A DNA stretch of 64,000 bases, taken from Archilochus colubris. Lineage: Eukaryota; Chordata; Aves; Apodiformes; Trochilidae. The stretch's first letter is position 1. Each line of letters begins with the position of its first letter. The notes under the pieces were generated by a model. That model was not told where the DNA came from. It did no database searches and worked only from the letters and a program-made list of their open reading frames with translations. The stretch is from positions 142,800,052 through 142,864,051 of the forward strand of contig CM041083.1 in assembly GCA_023079485.1 (NCBI GenBank), given 5' to 3'. Positions 36,076-50,097 of this stretch are shown here, piece by piece. The translations under genes and the position numbers were made by a program.

Positions 36076-39000
36076 TAAACATAATACTGCTAACTTTTAA
36101 GTTTTTAAACTACAAACAAGATACTCTTAACTTTGGCATGGCAAAAGACTACCTCAACGTAATAGGGTTGCAGCTTAAACCACTAGAAATAGGTTTACTG
36201 CTAATTATGACTTTCACTGCAACTTCATGTCCACGAGAAGCATGTTCTCTCACCCCTGTGCCCACAGGGCTGCCCATCTTTCCCCATGGGTCATGGCACA
36301 CTCGTTTTCCTTGGCTGAATGCCTGCCTAGCAGACCCCTGTTTATCAGGAGAAAGATCTGACCCTGGATCCATCTTTCTCACTTCTGCTCATCCATTTTC
36401 CTATTAGTTTAACAGTCCAGGCACATGGACTTGCAGGCACGATAAAAAGCTCTTCAGCTTTCCAGGGGCTTTTCCAGGGGCCAGGTTCATCGTGAGGGCC
36501 CACAACAAGCTTACAAGCCCAGCCCGAATCGCTCAGAACCTGCTTCATCTTTGGTACCATGGTATCGTGCCGAAAAATGCTTCTGTAAGGAGGAAGATGG
36601 GACCTTCCCCCCACCCCGGTCAGGTTCCGGCCGAGCCCCTCTCCTGGGCCCCGTGCTGCCACCTGCCGGTACCGGTACCCTGGCAAGGCCCTGGAGACAG
36701 TCCTTACCTCCTCCACAAAACACGAATTATTTTATATCCCCTTCTGTTCTTCAAACTTGTCTGGGACCACTCATCTCGGCAGAATTCATATGGTATGCAG
36801 CGTGTTTCATCCGACTTTGTAAATATTAATAGGACATACTGCACGTTTAAGGGAGGAGATTTTTGGCAAAAGAAAAGAAAGGTATGAGAGAGATGATAAA
36901 TCCCCCTTTTTTCAAGGCAAGAGCTTGTTTCAGAAGTAAAACCTCCAGTTTTTCACTGGGGGCATGTATACTGTATGTACGGCTGTAGTCCTGGGTTTCT
37001 TACTTGTCCAGATAAAGGCCCCTGCCCAAGTTTGCATCTGCCTGAGATGACACTTGCTCCCTCCTGCCTGGTCACCAAGTTCTCTGTTGCATGGGAAAAA
37101 AAAAAATAATAAAAGGACAGCAAAAGGTCAGGTATGGTGCTTCAAGCATAAAATCAGGACTTGAGTTTTTAAGCATCCAGACCTGACAGAAGAGAGATGC
37201 CCTCATGCCACACAATACAATTACACCCTAGAAGTCCTCTTGTGATTGAACTGGTTCGTGCTTCAAGGAATGACAACATAAACCTACACTTCCCATTCTT
37301 CATAATGTGGTATGAGACTAGGCTCCAACTTAGGGTGTGGATTCTTTTAGGATATCTTGCAAAAGGGATATCTAATACCTTCCAGAGGGTATTTTCTCAG
37401 GATAATTACTACAAATCCCATAAAACTGCAGAAACTGAAATGTATTCCAAACAGTTTTATGGTTGGGAGGATGTAAATTCACATCATCACAGAGGAAATG
37501 AGCATCACAGAGACTGAACTCCCACAACTTCGGACACAAACCTGTGAATTTTTAAGCATCGATGAGGGAAGGCAGGTGTGAGCAGAGATGAAAAATATTC
37601 TTAGTCAAGGAGAGGAACTTAATGCTACACAATAAAATCCTCATTTTCTTAGGCAGAATAGAAATGCCTCTACAGAAGGGTATACCTACATTGCAGCCAA
37701 ATTCACAACTACACCTCCAATAGTTCAAACTATCATGACACACACTCACAGGCTTCTGCTGTGTTAACAGTAGTAAGGGGTGAAGATAAATTGACTCAGC
37801 TCTCCTCTCTGACAAAATTTGGGTCAAATGGAAAGGATTTTTCTTCTTCATCTTGCTTACTGGAAAAGATGTCAAGGAGATGATCTTGAACATTCAGCCA
37901 TGAAACTATGGTATCATGTGCAAGCCAATACCTTAATGTGCATTTTTAAACAAAAACCTCTGGAATTTACAAAAGGAAACATGGAGTCTCAAAGGAAAAA
38001 ATGCACAATAGGTATTTTTAAAAAAACCTACTATGTTCACCAAACTTGGACCACAATTAGTCAGTATTTTTTACAATCTCATATAGCCAGTCTATTTAAA
38101 AGTCTAAATAACCTGTGCTAGCTTCCCACCCCTGGCTCAGGAACACATTTAAAGAACTGTAATTGAAGAGGGAAATTTTCCCAAGGTGAAACTGCTTGAT
38201 TAGGCATCAGCCTGTGACAGCTAAAACATTTTTATGGGATCAAAAATACAGCTAATAAGTGGGAAACATGCTGGAGATGAATACTACCTTTCTTCATGAC
38301 AGAAAGCTGATAGAAGCTCGTCTCAAGTTTCTGTGTTGGATATTACATGGTTTGATATGTAAAACAGGAAGAAAGACAAAAGGTCAGTTAAAATAGAGAG
38401 ATGAATGCAGTCACTCTCCCAGATTTCATTTAACTGGGAGACAGTGGACACCTTACCATGCCTTATCTAAACAGGTTTTTTCACCCCACAACATTTGTGA
38501 GGTAGAGTCAGTCCATTGCTGCAATGAGGTTCCCATTTCTCTCCACTGACCACAGAGGGAACCCAGACATCCACCCTCTCTACTTGCTCACCTTTTCTTC
38601 CAGCAAGTTATCCCTCCTGTTTCAAGTTCTTTCATTTCCCTGTGTCCAGAAAAGACAAAGCAGATATCCAGATAATCTTAACTGGTTTTTCCTGAAGGCG
38701 TAACACCATAGTAGATGGACCTCATTGCTAATAAATGAGAAACTATTTACCCTGGGGACAGAGTCATGAGTTGACAGGGTCTTCTACAGAGGACCTTCAA
38801 ATGCACCCCTCTTCCCTGACTCTATAGGCTGTGCCCAAACTATTCAGTCCGGGAACTGAGAGGAAGAAACGTGGCTCACAGACTGAAAGCAAGCAACAGG
38901 CAACTTCCAGAACCCTGGATCCATGGCTCATTTCAGATGAAGTCTGGTGATGAGCTTGAGCAGACTGATTCATGAAATTACTGGTAGAGAACTCACTTTG

Positions 39001-39937
39001 CACCTATATGGTACAGGTTCAAAGGTCCTTTGTGCTGTGAAAACAAGTTTCCACTTCCACCAGTTTCATAGTGAGCTGCTTCTGGCAGGATGCTTCCCAA
39101 GGTGGGCTGAGGCCCTAAGAGCTCACACACCACCTGTTTTTTGGGGTTTTTTTCTGCAAAGAAGTGAACTGCAAAGCAGGCTCTAATACCATTCTGCTAA
39201 CTCAGATAAACGGTGTTAAAAGTGGAGGCTGGATTGCTAGCTGCTGCCTACACCCTGGTTAACAGCTACTTTTACTGCTACATTTGTTCTATGATATTAA
39301 TGCAATTAATATTCACAAACACTAGTTTCTAATCTACTTCTATCTTAGAAAAGGCAAATTTGTTTTGTTTTATTTGGAAACTCGGTTTGTCAAGGTCATG
39401 AACCATCTCATTTCTTGGCAATGGCTGATCTCAGAGTGTGACCAAACCAGCCTCTGTTTACTGGTTAATAGTTAACAGTTTATTTCAAGGGCTTGATAAA
39501 TTCTGGGTCAGATCTCCTGAAAATATTTGAGAGCTCAGAGTTAATGTTTATTTTAGCAGGGTGAAAACATGAAACACTTATTTCTGTAGCCTCTTGTGGT
39601 TCTGTAATTTTATTTCCAGTGTGAAACAAATGGGGCACAAGCAGATACCTGCCTTGCCAGGAAGACCTAAGGAAAGAGCTAACAGGAAAATATCTTGGAA
39701 GCAGAAGACCACATAGGAGGAAGCTACAAAGACCAGAACAATAAATTATCATTGCTGTCAGGTAGTTTAAAACAGTTTAAGGCTCAACATCTACCCTACT
39801 CCAAGTTTTTTGTCAAGTTTTGCAGTTTTTGCAAAATCTTTTATATTCTATAATCTCTAGCTACTCTCTGCATTTCCTGCATAGATTATACTGGATAAAT
39901 CCAAATGACATTTCTTCTTTCCTTTTAAGCAGCTGGA
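36076..39937. other. Intergenic region, third part
   Basis: 3.9 kb without recognised genes. The 131-aa and 123-aa opposed frames around 36,345-36,887 lie in a GC-rich patch (about 36,440-36,720) with no promoter or exon signature that I can support. An A12 run is near 37,095. Confidence 0.5.
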
Positions 39938-40032
39938 TCATAGAATCATAGAATTTTCAGGGTTGGAAGGGACCTTTAAGATCAGGTAGTTCCAACCCCC
40001 TGCCATGGGCAGGGACACCTCCCACTAGATCA
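39938..40032 (-). mobile_element. CR1 LINE 3' UTR fragment (minus orientation)
   Basis: Reversed tail ATCATAGAATCATAGAATTT followed by GGTTGGAAGGGACCTTTAAG and CCCCCTGCCATGGGCAGGGA, the classic CR1 3' UTR. It breaks off within 100 bp. Confidence 0.93.
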
Positions 40033-40513
40033 TGTCAGCATAAGTTTTATGATCCTTTCAGCTGATAATGAAGAAGCAAGGGAGCTCCCATTGCTTGTCA
40101 TTCAACTTTAAAAGGAAAACCTTGGGCAATTGTTAGCCTTCATGTAGGTCTAATTTATACTAGAGGATGAGTCAGCCCAGAGCCTGGGAGACCTTTGCAG
40201 TCCCTTTCTTTCTACACACACCTTCTACCCCAACCGCACCTCAAAAGTGTCCCACAGAAGGGAAAAAATGAGCTGTTATTTTCATTTGCTGAAATGCCAC
40301 AGCTTTTAGACTAATGCTTTAAAACAAGGTGCCCTAAATTTCTGTTTATACATAATCCCAGTGGTTTAAGGGCTGCTTCATAAAACCATTCATTCCTTTC
40401 ACAAAGGTGAGGAGGATTCAAGTGGGAAACAGAGCAAGGGGACAGGAGCTCTTTCCCGGTAAATGCTGCAAGTGTCTGAGAATTAGCAGCCCTAGGGCTT
40501 TCTGATTTCCCTT

Positions 40514-40582
40514 AGTCTAACCCCCTTTTTAGTCTAATCCCCTTTTTAGTCTAACCCCCCCCCCTTTTTTTTTTTTTTTTTT
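40514..40582. repeat. AGTCTAACCCCCTTTTT tandem leading into C/T homopolymers
   Basis: Three imperfect copies of a unit of about 17 bp (AGTCTAA or AGTCTAAT, C-run, T-run). The last copy expands to a C10 run and a T20 run. Confidence 0.9.
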
Positions 40583-43500
40583 AAACTTTAGGCCTCCACA
40601 AGGCAAGGAGTTCTACAGTGTAACCGTGCACAATTACTTCCTCTGGTTCTAAACCTTCTTCTACCACAAAGTTGTAATGGCTGCTCTCACTATTGCTACC
40701 TTCCTGCTACTTCGTCATCCTTTCTATTGTCAGTTTGAGGCCAGGAGGTGAATCTTAAATCTGGAGAACAAACTCCACTTCCACACTGTGGATTGCCTGA
40801 ACTCTTCCATTTTAAGCGGGCCTCCAGTTTCAAGTTGTTACAGTTCTTGTACCTTCATACAAGGGTTTGTTACAAATTGTTTCTCTTCCAGAATCACAAG
40901 ATGTACTTGTAATGGATATAAGCACATTGTGAACTCGGGTGCCTTATCCATCAAAACATAGACTTTGACCTAAATCTCACTGAAATGGATGGTTTGTTTT
41001 TTTTACCCACTCTGAAGAACACAGCTAACAAGTGTTCGCTGTGATTTCTCCATTTGTACTCAACTGGTTTTTATTTTCTTTTGTTGCTGCTTTCCATATA
41101 TCCAGAAGTTAACTAATTCATAACCCTAATCAAAACCTCCAAATTTACATCCAAGTTCATCCTTCTTCACTGAAGAACCTCAGCACAGTATTAACTTAGG
41201 TATGCTTTTAACTATTAATGGTATTCCTAAGAGCTAAAAAAATACTTCACCACTCAGCTGACCAGCAATAGGCTGTGTGATCAGGTCCCTGCTTGCCATT
41301 TCACTAAGAATGGAAATACTTTTCTACAGTCACTAGTGTCTTCCAACCAGCATAGATATTCCTATTTATTTTTTTTATACTCTTCCATTATAATTTTCTA
41401 TGTACTTAGTGTATAATTAAGCTTTTGTATTAAACTTTTTATTCCCTCTCTTCTCTTTTGGACAAACTCCCCTTTGTTTCACCTTTTAATTTCAATTATA
41501 TTTTTTTCATTCTGTTTTATTTGTCTACAGTAAATTAATTTTCTCTTTTCTCCTTTTCCTGATGTAAGAATACCACATAACTCTTGTCATGTTTTTTTAT
41601 AGTAATCTCATCTGGGCTTTAGAGAATTATAAGCTCCTTTATTTTAATTCAATAGGGACAAAGTCACTTAAATAATAATATCTTATGTTAACATCTCCAA
41701 TATGTACTGTACGTGTTCCTTCCTATATTATTTTTCCTTCTTAAATAGACCAGCTTTGACACAAGTAGGTATTTGAAGTCAATTAGATTATATCATATTA
41801 TATCTGGAATGAGTGTCACCCAGCACTTCTATTTAAATTAGAGATTCAGATTAAATATCAACAAGCATTAATAATTTCTCCAACTTTCTCTGTCTCACAG
41901 AAGCTGTTTTCTCAGTGTTAAATGGATAAATATAATTCACGTTCTATGAAAAAAAAATACCTCATAAAAGAGAGAAACTTTTTCCTTGAGCATTTTCCTT
42001 CTTCCAACCTTCATGGTCCCAAATTTTCTCTTTGATTTAAGAGTTTCTTGCTCTGGGTGTGACGTAGGTTGGGATATCTTATACTCAAAGATGCTGGAAT
42101 TGATCACTGATGTGTCAGGCCAAATCCTAAGGTGATCTGCTCCCATAAGGCATGCTTCAGTGATGTTCATGTATGTGTAAATCAGCACAGAACACAGCAC
42201 TACATTTCTGCAGTGCTCTGAAGATGAAAACATCATGACAATACTGGTTATTACTGGCAGCTACAAAGTAAGGCAATTTGCAGTTATGTTTACCCCCCAC
42301 TTGGCATTTCAAATGGAAAAAAGCAGGCAAGCAAATTTTCAAACAATATTTTCAGAATTGAAGCCAGTTCTGGTTTCAGTTCAATTACCTCAATTCTTTG
42401 CTGAAGCAACTACTTCAGCAACTTGCTTACTTAAAGGGAATCACCAGCAACAGGTTGCATTTCCAGGTAACTTCCCAGGCTCCCAAGAAACACAGCAGCA
42501 TCTACAGTCAGAACAGTACATGCAGTTCCTAGAAACTCAGAAACAAAGTTCCAAAACATATACTGCTACAGCAAACATCATTTGCATCATTTTTTCCCAT
42601 ATCAGAACTACATGGAAGGTAACTGTATTAGACTAGGAGAAAAAAGTTTCCAGTTCAGCTGCAAACAGTAGAAACTTTGTCAGAGGCAATTTAAAAGTAT
42701 TTTTGCTCTTGAATTAAGAGAAAGATTATGTCTATATAATTAGCTGGGAGAATATTTTTTGAGGTGACTGAAGGTCAAATCCTATCATGTTTCTTTATAC
42801 CTTGGCAATGAACAGTTCCACAGATCTCAATACGACTTCTGGAGGAGTACCCAAGGGAAGCAGTGATAAAAAACTTACTTGGTTATTGAAATAGAAAAGG
42901 CAAAAGCAAAACAGAACAGCTTCCTAAGATCAACAGCAAGTTCCTAAATAGTAGCACTAAAAATGCTCTTAAAAGAATGATACAGAAGTTAATTCTCAGG
43001 AACAATGTGGTATAAAAGGATACACTGGGGAATGATTCACTTTAATAATATATATAGTCAAAGACACAAAAGAATCGGAAATTCTGAATGCAGCATCTTT
43101 ATTTAAGTGCTCTACAGGATATTAGGGTATGGAAATGTTCGTCCTTCTGCTGTGTTTGAAACTATTTTAATAAACCTTAGGGTGGTTTTAATAGGCTTTA
43201 GTACCTAGATAGGAAGTCTAATACAGTGAAAGTTCAACTAACTATATATCAACGCAAATCTGAAATACTCTGTATTTTTTTGTCTCTTTATACTAGCTAG
43301 AAAGCAGCAAGGAAGTCCTCTTATTCTAGGAGGGAAATATTTTCTATTGCAGAAGTTACTATTACTAACAAAACCATCATAGCAACCTTTTTTTTCTGGT
43401 TCTAAACTATAACTAGAAGAGGACTTGAAAATTTTATACAGTAAGTTTCTAACTTGGAGACAACAAACTTTAAGGAAAAAAACCCCAGTGTTATTCTCAA

Positions 43501-44922
43501 AAAAACCCATGCTGATATAAATTATATTTGCACATTCTGAATTCCATTTTGATCACCCTTTCCTCTTTTAATTGCCAAGTCCCATCTTCACATACGTATG
43601 TAAAACATGACTGTCTTCAGGCTCCTAATTATGTTAATATTTACTTTCTAATAACTTCTGTTATCCACCAAAAGCTGGTGCATCCCTTGTCCAAGGGCTA
43701 GATGCAGTGGGCAGATGAAGCAAGAGCCTGTGAAGGGGTTCCCTGCTTTTAGGACAAATCATTGTGATAAATTTCAGTTCACAGACATCAGTTTACACTT
43801 TGAAGGTGACAATGTTATCTTTCTGTAAGGAGATAAAAAGAGGACAGCTGTTCCTCACTGGCAAATTCAATCAAATTCTTTTAACCTTTAACAAGTGCCC
43901 ACAGGAGAAGTCCCACTTTTCTCTGCATACTGCCAGTATGGTTGGGAGGGAATTCAAAGAGGAAGGAAAGAAAGGGATCACAATAGCTTGTCCAGACAAG
44001 AGGTGAAATAAAAGTGTTGTAACACTGCTGGAGGCAAAGTGTCATTCCTGAGTGGATGTTACTTTGCCCTGAGGCAAAGTTGTTGGTGAAACTCTTCAAT
44101 GGTCTGACCAGGAGCAATGCTGACAAGCTCAGCAACAGTGAATTTCTTCATAGGGAATAACTATGGCTCACAGTCTAGAGAAATTACTTAAATTAGGCTA
44201 TAAAACGCAGAAGATACTTGATATGGATGAATGTCAATAGTGATGAGGTGGGCTCTACCGCAAATAGAGGTCATCCCTCTGTATATGTCACCTTTTTTTA
44301 ATGATTCCCATGATGACAGTATTGAACTTGCAAGTGAAAATACAGTTCTTCCAACTGTCATGAAGACGCATTGTGAAAATAACTTCACATTTAAAGGTCA
44401 CAAGTTGCACAGGCTTTGGCTTCTGTGTCATTATTAGTCACTAGGATTGTGCCACTGATTCTGCTAAACCTGCACTCAGATTCCCAAGCCTGGGCTGCTG
44501 CAGTCCATAGGACTTTCCACAGATACGTGGATCTATTTACCATGAGCAAGATTCTTGATGAGTTTAAAAGAACTAAAGCAAATTCTGTCTTACTGACAGC
44601 TAACTTATTCCATCATTTTCATGATGCTATAAAGAGTGAAGACCTTATACAGATTTTTTTATAGGCCATAGTTCTGTAACTTCTTGTAGGCATTTAGACT
44701 TCTGTACACATCCACACAGAGGACTCCAGAAACAAAATAGAATAGTAGAATGGCCTTGAGTTCTTATGTGTTGAGGGAGTCAGATTAGACCTTAAAACAC
44801 TGCAGTTAGAAAAAAGAAATCTATGCAAAAGTCACATCTTGTGCAGTTATCAGAATTTTTTGCATTGTGATCACTGAATCACAATCGCTTATTTTCTGAT
44901 CAAGAAATGTCAAGATCAAGAA

Positions 44923-44953
44923 ATGTACTCACCATGTCATTTAGTGAGTACAT
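44923..44953. repeat. Inverted repeat with 10-bp perfect arms
   Basis: ATGTACTCAC (44,923-44,932) and GTGAGTACAT (44,944-44,953) are exact reverse complements around an 11-base loop. The sequence GATCAAGAAATGT just before it is itself partly duplicated. Confidence 0.85.
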
Positions 44954-46140
44954 CCACACTAGGCCTCCTGAAATTGAGGAAAAAAGCTTTTTCTTTCATA
45001 GATAAACTAGAGCACTGATTCTTTTATATGGTAAAATATATGTCTAGATAGATAGGTACAAAATACTGGAGGTCTCAGATGATTTTGGTAAAGAGGAGGT
45101 ACTAGCAAGGAGAGAGTTTAGCTGGCTGGTGGCATGGACCCAGGAGGGCTGCTCCCTCTGCACATTGCTGGCTGCTCACAAGCTCAGGTTGCTCTCTGAA
45201 GAAAGCTGATTTAAGACCCTGACTCACATTTGAGCAATGGAGGCTAAACTAACCTCCTACAGAAGACCTCTTGAACTCATATTGTCATTTGCATCTCTAG
45301 CATCTGTTCATCAGGGAAGACTTTACTACAGCTTAGCAGCTGTATCAACAGCTCAAGTTGCATCATGGTTTCTGCCTAAGACTTTCTTCTCAGTTACCTG
45401 TCACACAGGCAAATTCTAGTCATCCGGGTAAGGCTTTTCTGTGAGAAGGATGGCTCAAGCTGACTGATTTACCCATCCCATGTTCAGTGTGTGCTGTGAT
45501 TCAGACATGTACCAGGCAGATGTAATACAGCAATATGCTTGTTCCATGCTGGGGAAAGAAAACAGTCCTACAACAGAAGTGTTCCAAGAGCTGCAAGGTT
45601 TGGAGTGGGGGTGGAGCAGAGACACCTGCCAAGGGGAAGCAAAGGCCCCAAATGAACCACACTGAAGACCTAGGGAACCAAACCTCAGTGGTCCCAACCA
45701 TGGGCTGCCTCACCAGCCTGATCTGTGCTGATCACAAAACCAGCAGAAAACCCTGTCACTGTTGCACCAATTTTTCATCAGCTCATCAAGCTCAGTTGGC
45801 TTGGGGAAGGGTCAAGCAGAAGCTAAGTGCCACAACAAGGAAAGAGAAGGAGAAAGGAGAGGGAGAAATGGGTGGAACTGCAACCGGTCACAAAGTGGAT
45901 GAACTCTGAATTTGGAGTGCAGGGCAATTTACCTTGATTTGGGCACCTTGGTTGTGAACTAATTTCTGGGGTGAAGAGGAAGAACCTAGTCTATATAGGG
46001 ATAAATATGTAGACAAAGCAATAGCAAAGTGATGAATAACTCTTTGAGGTTTTGTAGCTTTGTAGGCTGAAAGAGAGCACCTCGAGAGTGAGCTATAGTT
46101 AAGGCTGTCTGGAAGATGATGAGTGCAAATATTTCTCTTT

Positions 46141-46160
46141 AATAAGCATGCATGCTTATT
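46141..46160. repeat. Perfect 20-bp palindrome
   Basis: AATAAGCATG followed by CATGCTTATT is fully self-complementary with no spacer. Octamer-like ATGCTTAT/ATAAGCAT half-sites face each other. Confidence 0.95.
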
Positions 46161-47689
46161 TGCTCATCTAGAAGAAAGAAGTCATAAAGGAAGGCAATAA
46201 GCAGAAACAAAACCAGAAATTGCCTTGCTTCACAAAATAGTACCTGTTCATAGCAGTGACCTCATGCCTTGCATAGAGATGCAACAAATAAAGGACCGGA
46301 GTGCCAACACATTTTGAGGACAAGGAATAAGCCTCCCTTATTGCCCTTTTCTTTTGTTCCTAAGGCCTTGGGTAGGATTCACTAGATAACTCAGGAACAT
46401 GCCTCTATTTTATGGATTTGTCCATATTTAAAAGCAGCATGTTTCTTTCAGCAGTTTGTACCTCCTTTATTATTACCAACAATCCTGTCAAGGTCCCCTG
46501 TGAGATTTCTGCACTTATCTGGTCATGGAGGTTCAACATCCCAAAGAAAGAAGAGGAGAGGCAGACTGGGGTGCTGAACACCAAGGCCACAACAAACCTG
46601 TGACATGTTAGTAGCTGGCATGGCATGTACCTTCAACCACTTCATCAATATGTCTCCAAAAGAAGATCAACTCAGTGAAAATCAACCCTCTTCTGTCACA
46701 GACCTTTCACCCCATGTGAACTTACAAAATACTCCTAGCCTGGAAACCAACTGGGGCCCATAAGCAGGACAATGGATACAAATAGCTAGGGATGGCTGGC
46801 AAGGAAACATAAACAGGCTCTAATTTTCTCCTTCAAAATTAGACAGCTTTCATACTGTGGAAGACTAGAAAGGCTGAGTTACCCTTACACCAGTACAGTC
46901 ATTATTGGCTCAGATTTTTGGCTGTGTTCAAGGCTGACATTCCTGTTCTTGAGGGGGTTTTACTGTAGCACAGAAATTGGTAGGAAACTAATGCATTGTC
47001 CACTTTTGTGAGTTAGCCCAAGTGTCTGAATTCCAGAACATCTGGAGACCATGGTGACCACGTTGCCACACTGTCAGGAAGGCTAATGAACAACTGCACT
47101 ATAATTAAATGGTGTCCTCAGATGCCCTAAAATGAAAAACAAATGAACCCTAGACACTCTGTGCAGCCTGCACTGCCGAGTGAAGTGTTCCATATTCCTT
47201 CCCACCAAGCAACTTTTGATATTTTTCATGGCCATGCTCACAACGGTGGAGACTTCCTGTTACACACCACTCAGTGATTTGGGGAAATTATCTTGCAATA
47301 GGCCTGTGAATCTGAGGGCTAGAGAGCAAATTACAGGCTCTTTGTGTTTTCCCAAATATTTTTTCATATGCTCTGTTATTATCTATATTGCATTACAGGC
47401 TATCATGAACCATTTGACTTCAACAACAGGCAACTTAAATTGTATGCTGTGGATTGGAGTGCATTCATACAAGGAAACCCTGGTGGTAATAACCAGACAC
47501 ACTGTGCTGTGTCTAGCAAATTTGTTCTCTTGAGGTCAGGGGAAGCCCAGACTGCTGACAACCCAGACTTCACAACCTTGGGTACTGAAGGGCTTACCTC
47601 AGGAGCCCTTCTCTGTAACTGGAACCTGTCCGTGGCACCATTTTCCTAAATTCTCCTGGGGATCTGAAATAACACACAGTACTCTCCCA

Positions 47690-47936
47690 AGTTGTGCCAA
47701 GGGAGGTTTAGGTTGGACATTAGAAAGAATTTCTTTACGGAGAGGGTGATCAGGCATTGGAATGGGCTGCCCAGGGAAGTAGTGGATTCTCTATCCCTGG
47801 AGATATTTAAAAAGAGACTGGATGTGGCACTCAGTGTCATGGTCTGGGAACCGCAACGGTGGATCAAGGGTTGGACTTGATGATCTCTGAGGTCCCTTCC
47901 AACCCAGCCAATTCTATGATTCTATGATTCTATGAT
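47690..47936 (+). mobile_element. CR1 LINE, 5'-truncated 3' end (plus orientation)
   Basis: Encodes [20 protein letters not shown], then [17 protein letters not shown], followed by a CR1 3' UTR and ATTCTATG repeats. It differs from the copy at 32,940 at only a handful of positions over the shared ~190 bp, so both are probably the same subfamily and inserted at about the same time. Confidence 0.95.
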
Positions 47937-48624
47937 CTTACTGGATCTGGTCACGGGGAGTTGATCACTATGAAACAGAGATGATCCTTTGATAAGTGGT
48001 GAATGGGAGGTACGTAGCAGTGGGATAACACACATCCCTGGTTGTGTCGGAGTTGTGAGCTGTGGCACTGGGTCCAAGTAAGTATTGGACCAGATGGATT
48101 TATCACCTCACTTAGCTAAGCTATAGTTAACATACAAAAGTAACACATTGCTGTCAGTGAAAGTTGGCTGGTGACACTTTCAGGAGAGTCCCTTCTCCCA
48201 TCAGACCACTGCTAGGTGGAAACACACATCCTTGGAAATGTGGGTATGTTTCAGTGAATTGAGGAGAACATCTGTGATGGGAGAAGTATTCTCTTTTCAT
48301 AGTGCATGTCAATTGCTAAGAAAAACTAAAACCCCAGTTGCATTTTCACCATTATTGAAACTAGGTTTTGTCCCAACTTGTCTGTACCACTGTTAGAAAC
48401 TATTGATACCTGTTTGTAACACTGAAAAGAGTGTGGTAAAGCATGAAAGTAACTGAAGTACAGCAGAATCTTGGTAAAATACAGAAATAATTGTTTTAAA
48501 TGCTTTAACTGCTATGATTTGGTAGCAGAAGCATTGCTGTAAATCAATCACACATAAGCTTTTAGGTATGGATAATCACAGAGTCAAATCTTGCACAGTA
48601 AAAATGCAGGTTTTATTGCATTTA

Positions 48625-48716
48625 CTATATATTAATATATAATATTATATATTAAAGATATAATAGATATTATAGATAGATATAGATATAGATATTATAT
48701 AATATCTATATATTAA
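48625..48716. repeat. (TA/GATA)n AT-rich microsatellite
   Basis: Alternating TATA, AATATTA and TAGATA units with strong internal self-complementarity. Confidence 0.95.
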
Positions 48717-49084
48717 AGACAGTAAGAAGTGCATAAGGTGAGAGGACATACTCGGAGGATCCTCTTACCAGTTCAGATCTCCATAGTCTAAACTTTTTGA
48801 TACAACAGTCTTGTTTTTCCTTTTTGAAACAGTGCCTTCCACTTCAAAAGGATGTAACTTACCATGCCCATGGGAATTTGCAAATAGTATCCATGCAAAG
48901 AGACTGCCTGTTCTTTTTATGCTTTGATATCAGGCATACAGAAGAAACCTACTTGCTTTGCCCTGCCTCAGAGAAGGACTTTGATCCAATGAGGTTTTTT
49001 TTCCCAACTCTGGGATTAGGAGGCAGGAAACAGGAATCAGAGGTGAAGGCTGTGCACACCACAGCAAAACCAGAGTGAGACAAC

Positions 49085-49275
49085 TCTCTTTTTCTGTGAG
49101 ACCACTCACAGAAAGAGTAATCAGACGTGGTTGAGTCACCAAACTGGATGAGTTTAAGGGTTGTTTAGATGTGGTGTTGGGGGATATGGTTTAGGGGAAA
49201 ACTTTGTAGAGTAGGGATGATTGTTGGACTTGAAGATCCCAAGGATCTTTTCCAATCTGAAAGATTCTATGATTA
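49085..49275 (+). mobile_element. Diverged CR1 LINE 3' end (plus orientation)
   Basis: Recognisable CR1 3' features: AGAGTAATCAGACGTGG, GGACTTGAAGATCCCAAGGA, TTTTCCAATCTGAAAGATTC, TATGATT. It is more diverged than the other copies, probably from another subfamily. Confidence 0.8.
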
Positions 49276-50097
49276 AAATACTGCCATACAGTAAGGAAAA
49301 TGAAACTACCTCCCCTCACATAGTATTTCACATAGCACTGAGTCACATCCCTTATTATTTTGGATTCCACTGTAAGATTTTTTTTTTCTTTCAAAAAGTT
49401 AACATCTTTGGGTATTACCAGTACTTCAATATCTAATGGGTTGCGTATCACTAGGTACAGCTGCAGTTCCACAAATCTGAGCAGTTAAAGCTGAATAAGC
49501 AAAGCTAAGTGGGCATAGCTAAAAAATAAAAACCTACTGCACTTCAGCATGTAAGCAAAAATCAAAGCTCATAAATGTGAAACCTAGACTGGCTGAAGAA
49601 ATTCTAACTGTTTCAACATGAGATGTGCAAGTGTGTGGATATGTGCTCATTTCTTATGAAAAGTACTGCTATCTGAATGATTTTGTGTGAGAGTGGAGAG
49701 GAAACTAATGACCGGTAAATTCTCTTAAAAATAAATTTGTTTTCCCTGCAGTTGGTCTGCACATTATCACTTTCCTTGAGCTAAATCCATAATGTGTTTA
49801 TGTCCTATTAAAATATTTTTCTGGCTTTGGTAGGCTCAAAGAGGATTGGTGCACGAATGATAGGGTAGATCTCCAGGTAATTTAAATGACTGCAATTCTG
49901 TCACCTGAACTGGAATTAAGCTGAATTCAAGCAGCTGGGCAACTGACAACTGACTGTGACAAAGTGGGTTGATGTGCAACTTGGAAAATAATCCCTGATT
50001 GCTACAGAAAAACCAACCTACCTCTCCCCACAGCAAACGAGTTTGCCTGGCAAATGGCACAGCTCTGTGGGAGGCCCAGGGGAGCTGTGGCTGCCTG

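Larger units (their letters stand above)
40033..47689. other. Intergenic region, fourth part
   Basis: 7.7 kb, largely AT-rich, no convincing gene. Contains the C/T simple repeat (40,514-40,582), a 10-bp-arm hairpin (44,923-44,953) and a perfect 20-bp palindrome (46,141-46,160). The longest frames (133 aa at 42,235 and 124 aa at 45,535, plus strand) have no family features. Confidence 0.55.

Noticed and set aside
47180..47649. Overlapping 117-aa and 101-aa plus frames
   Set aside because: Two frames open over the same AT-rich DNA, with no recognisable family.
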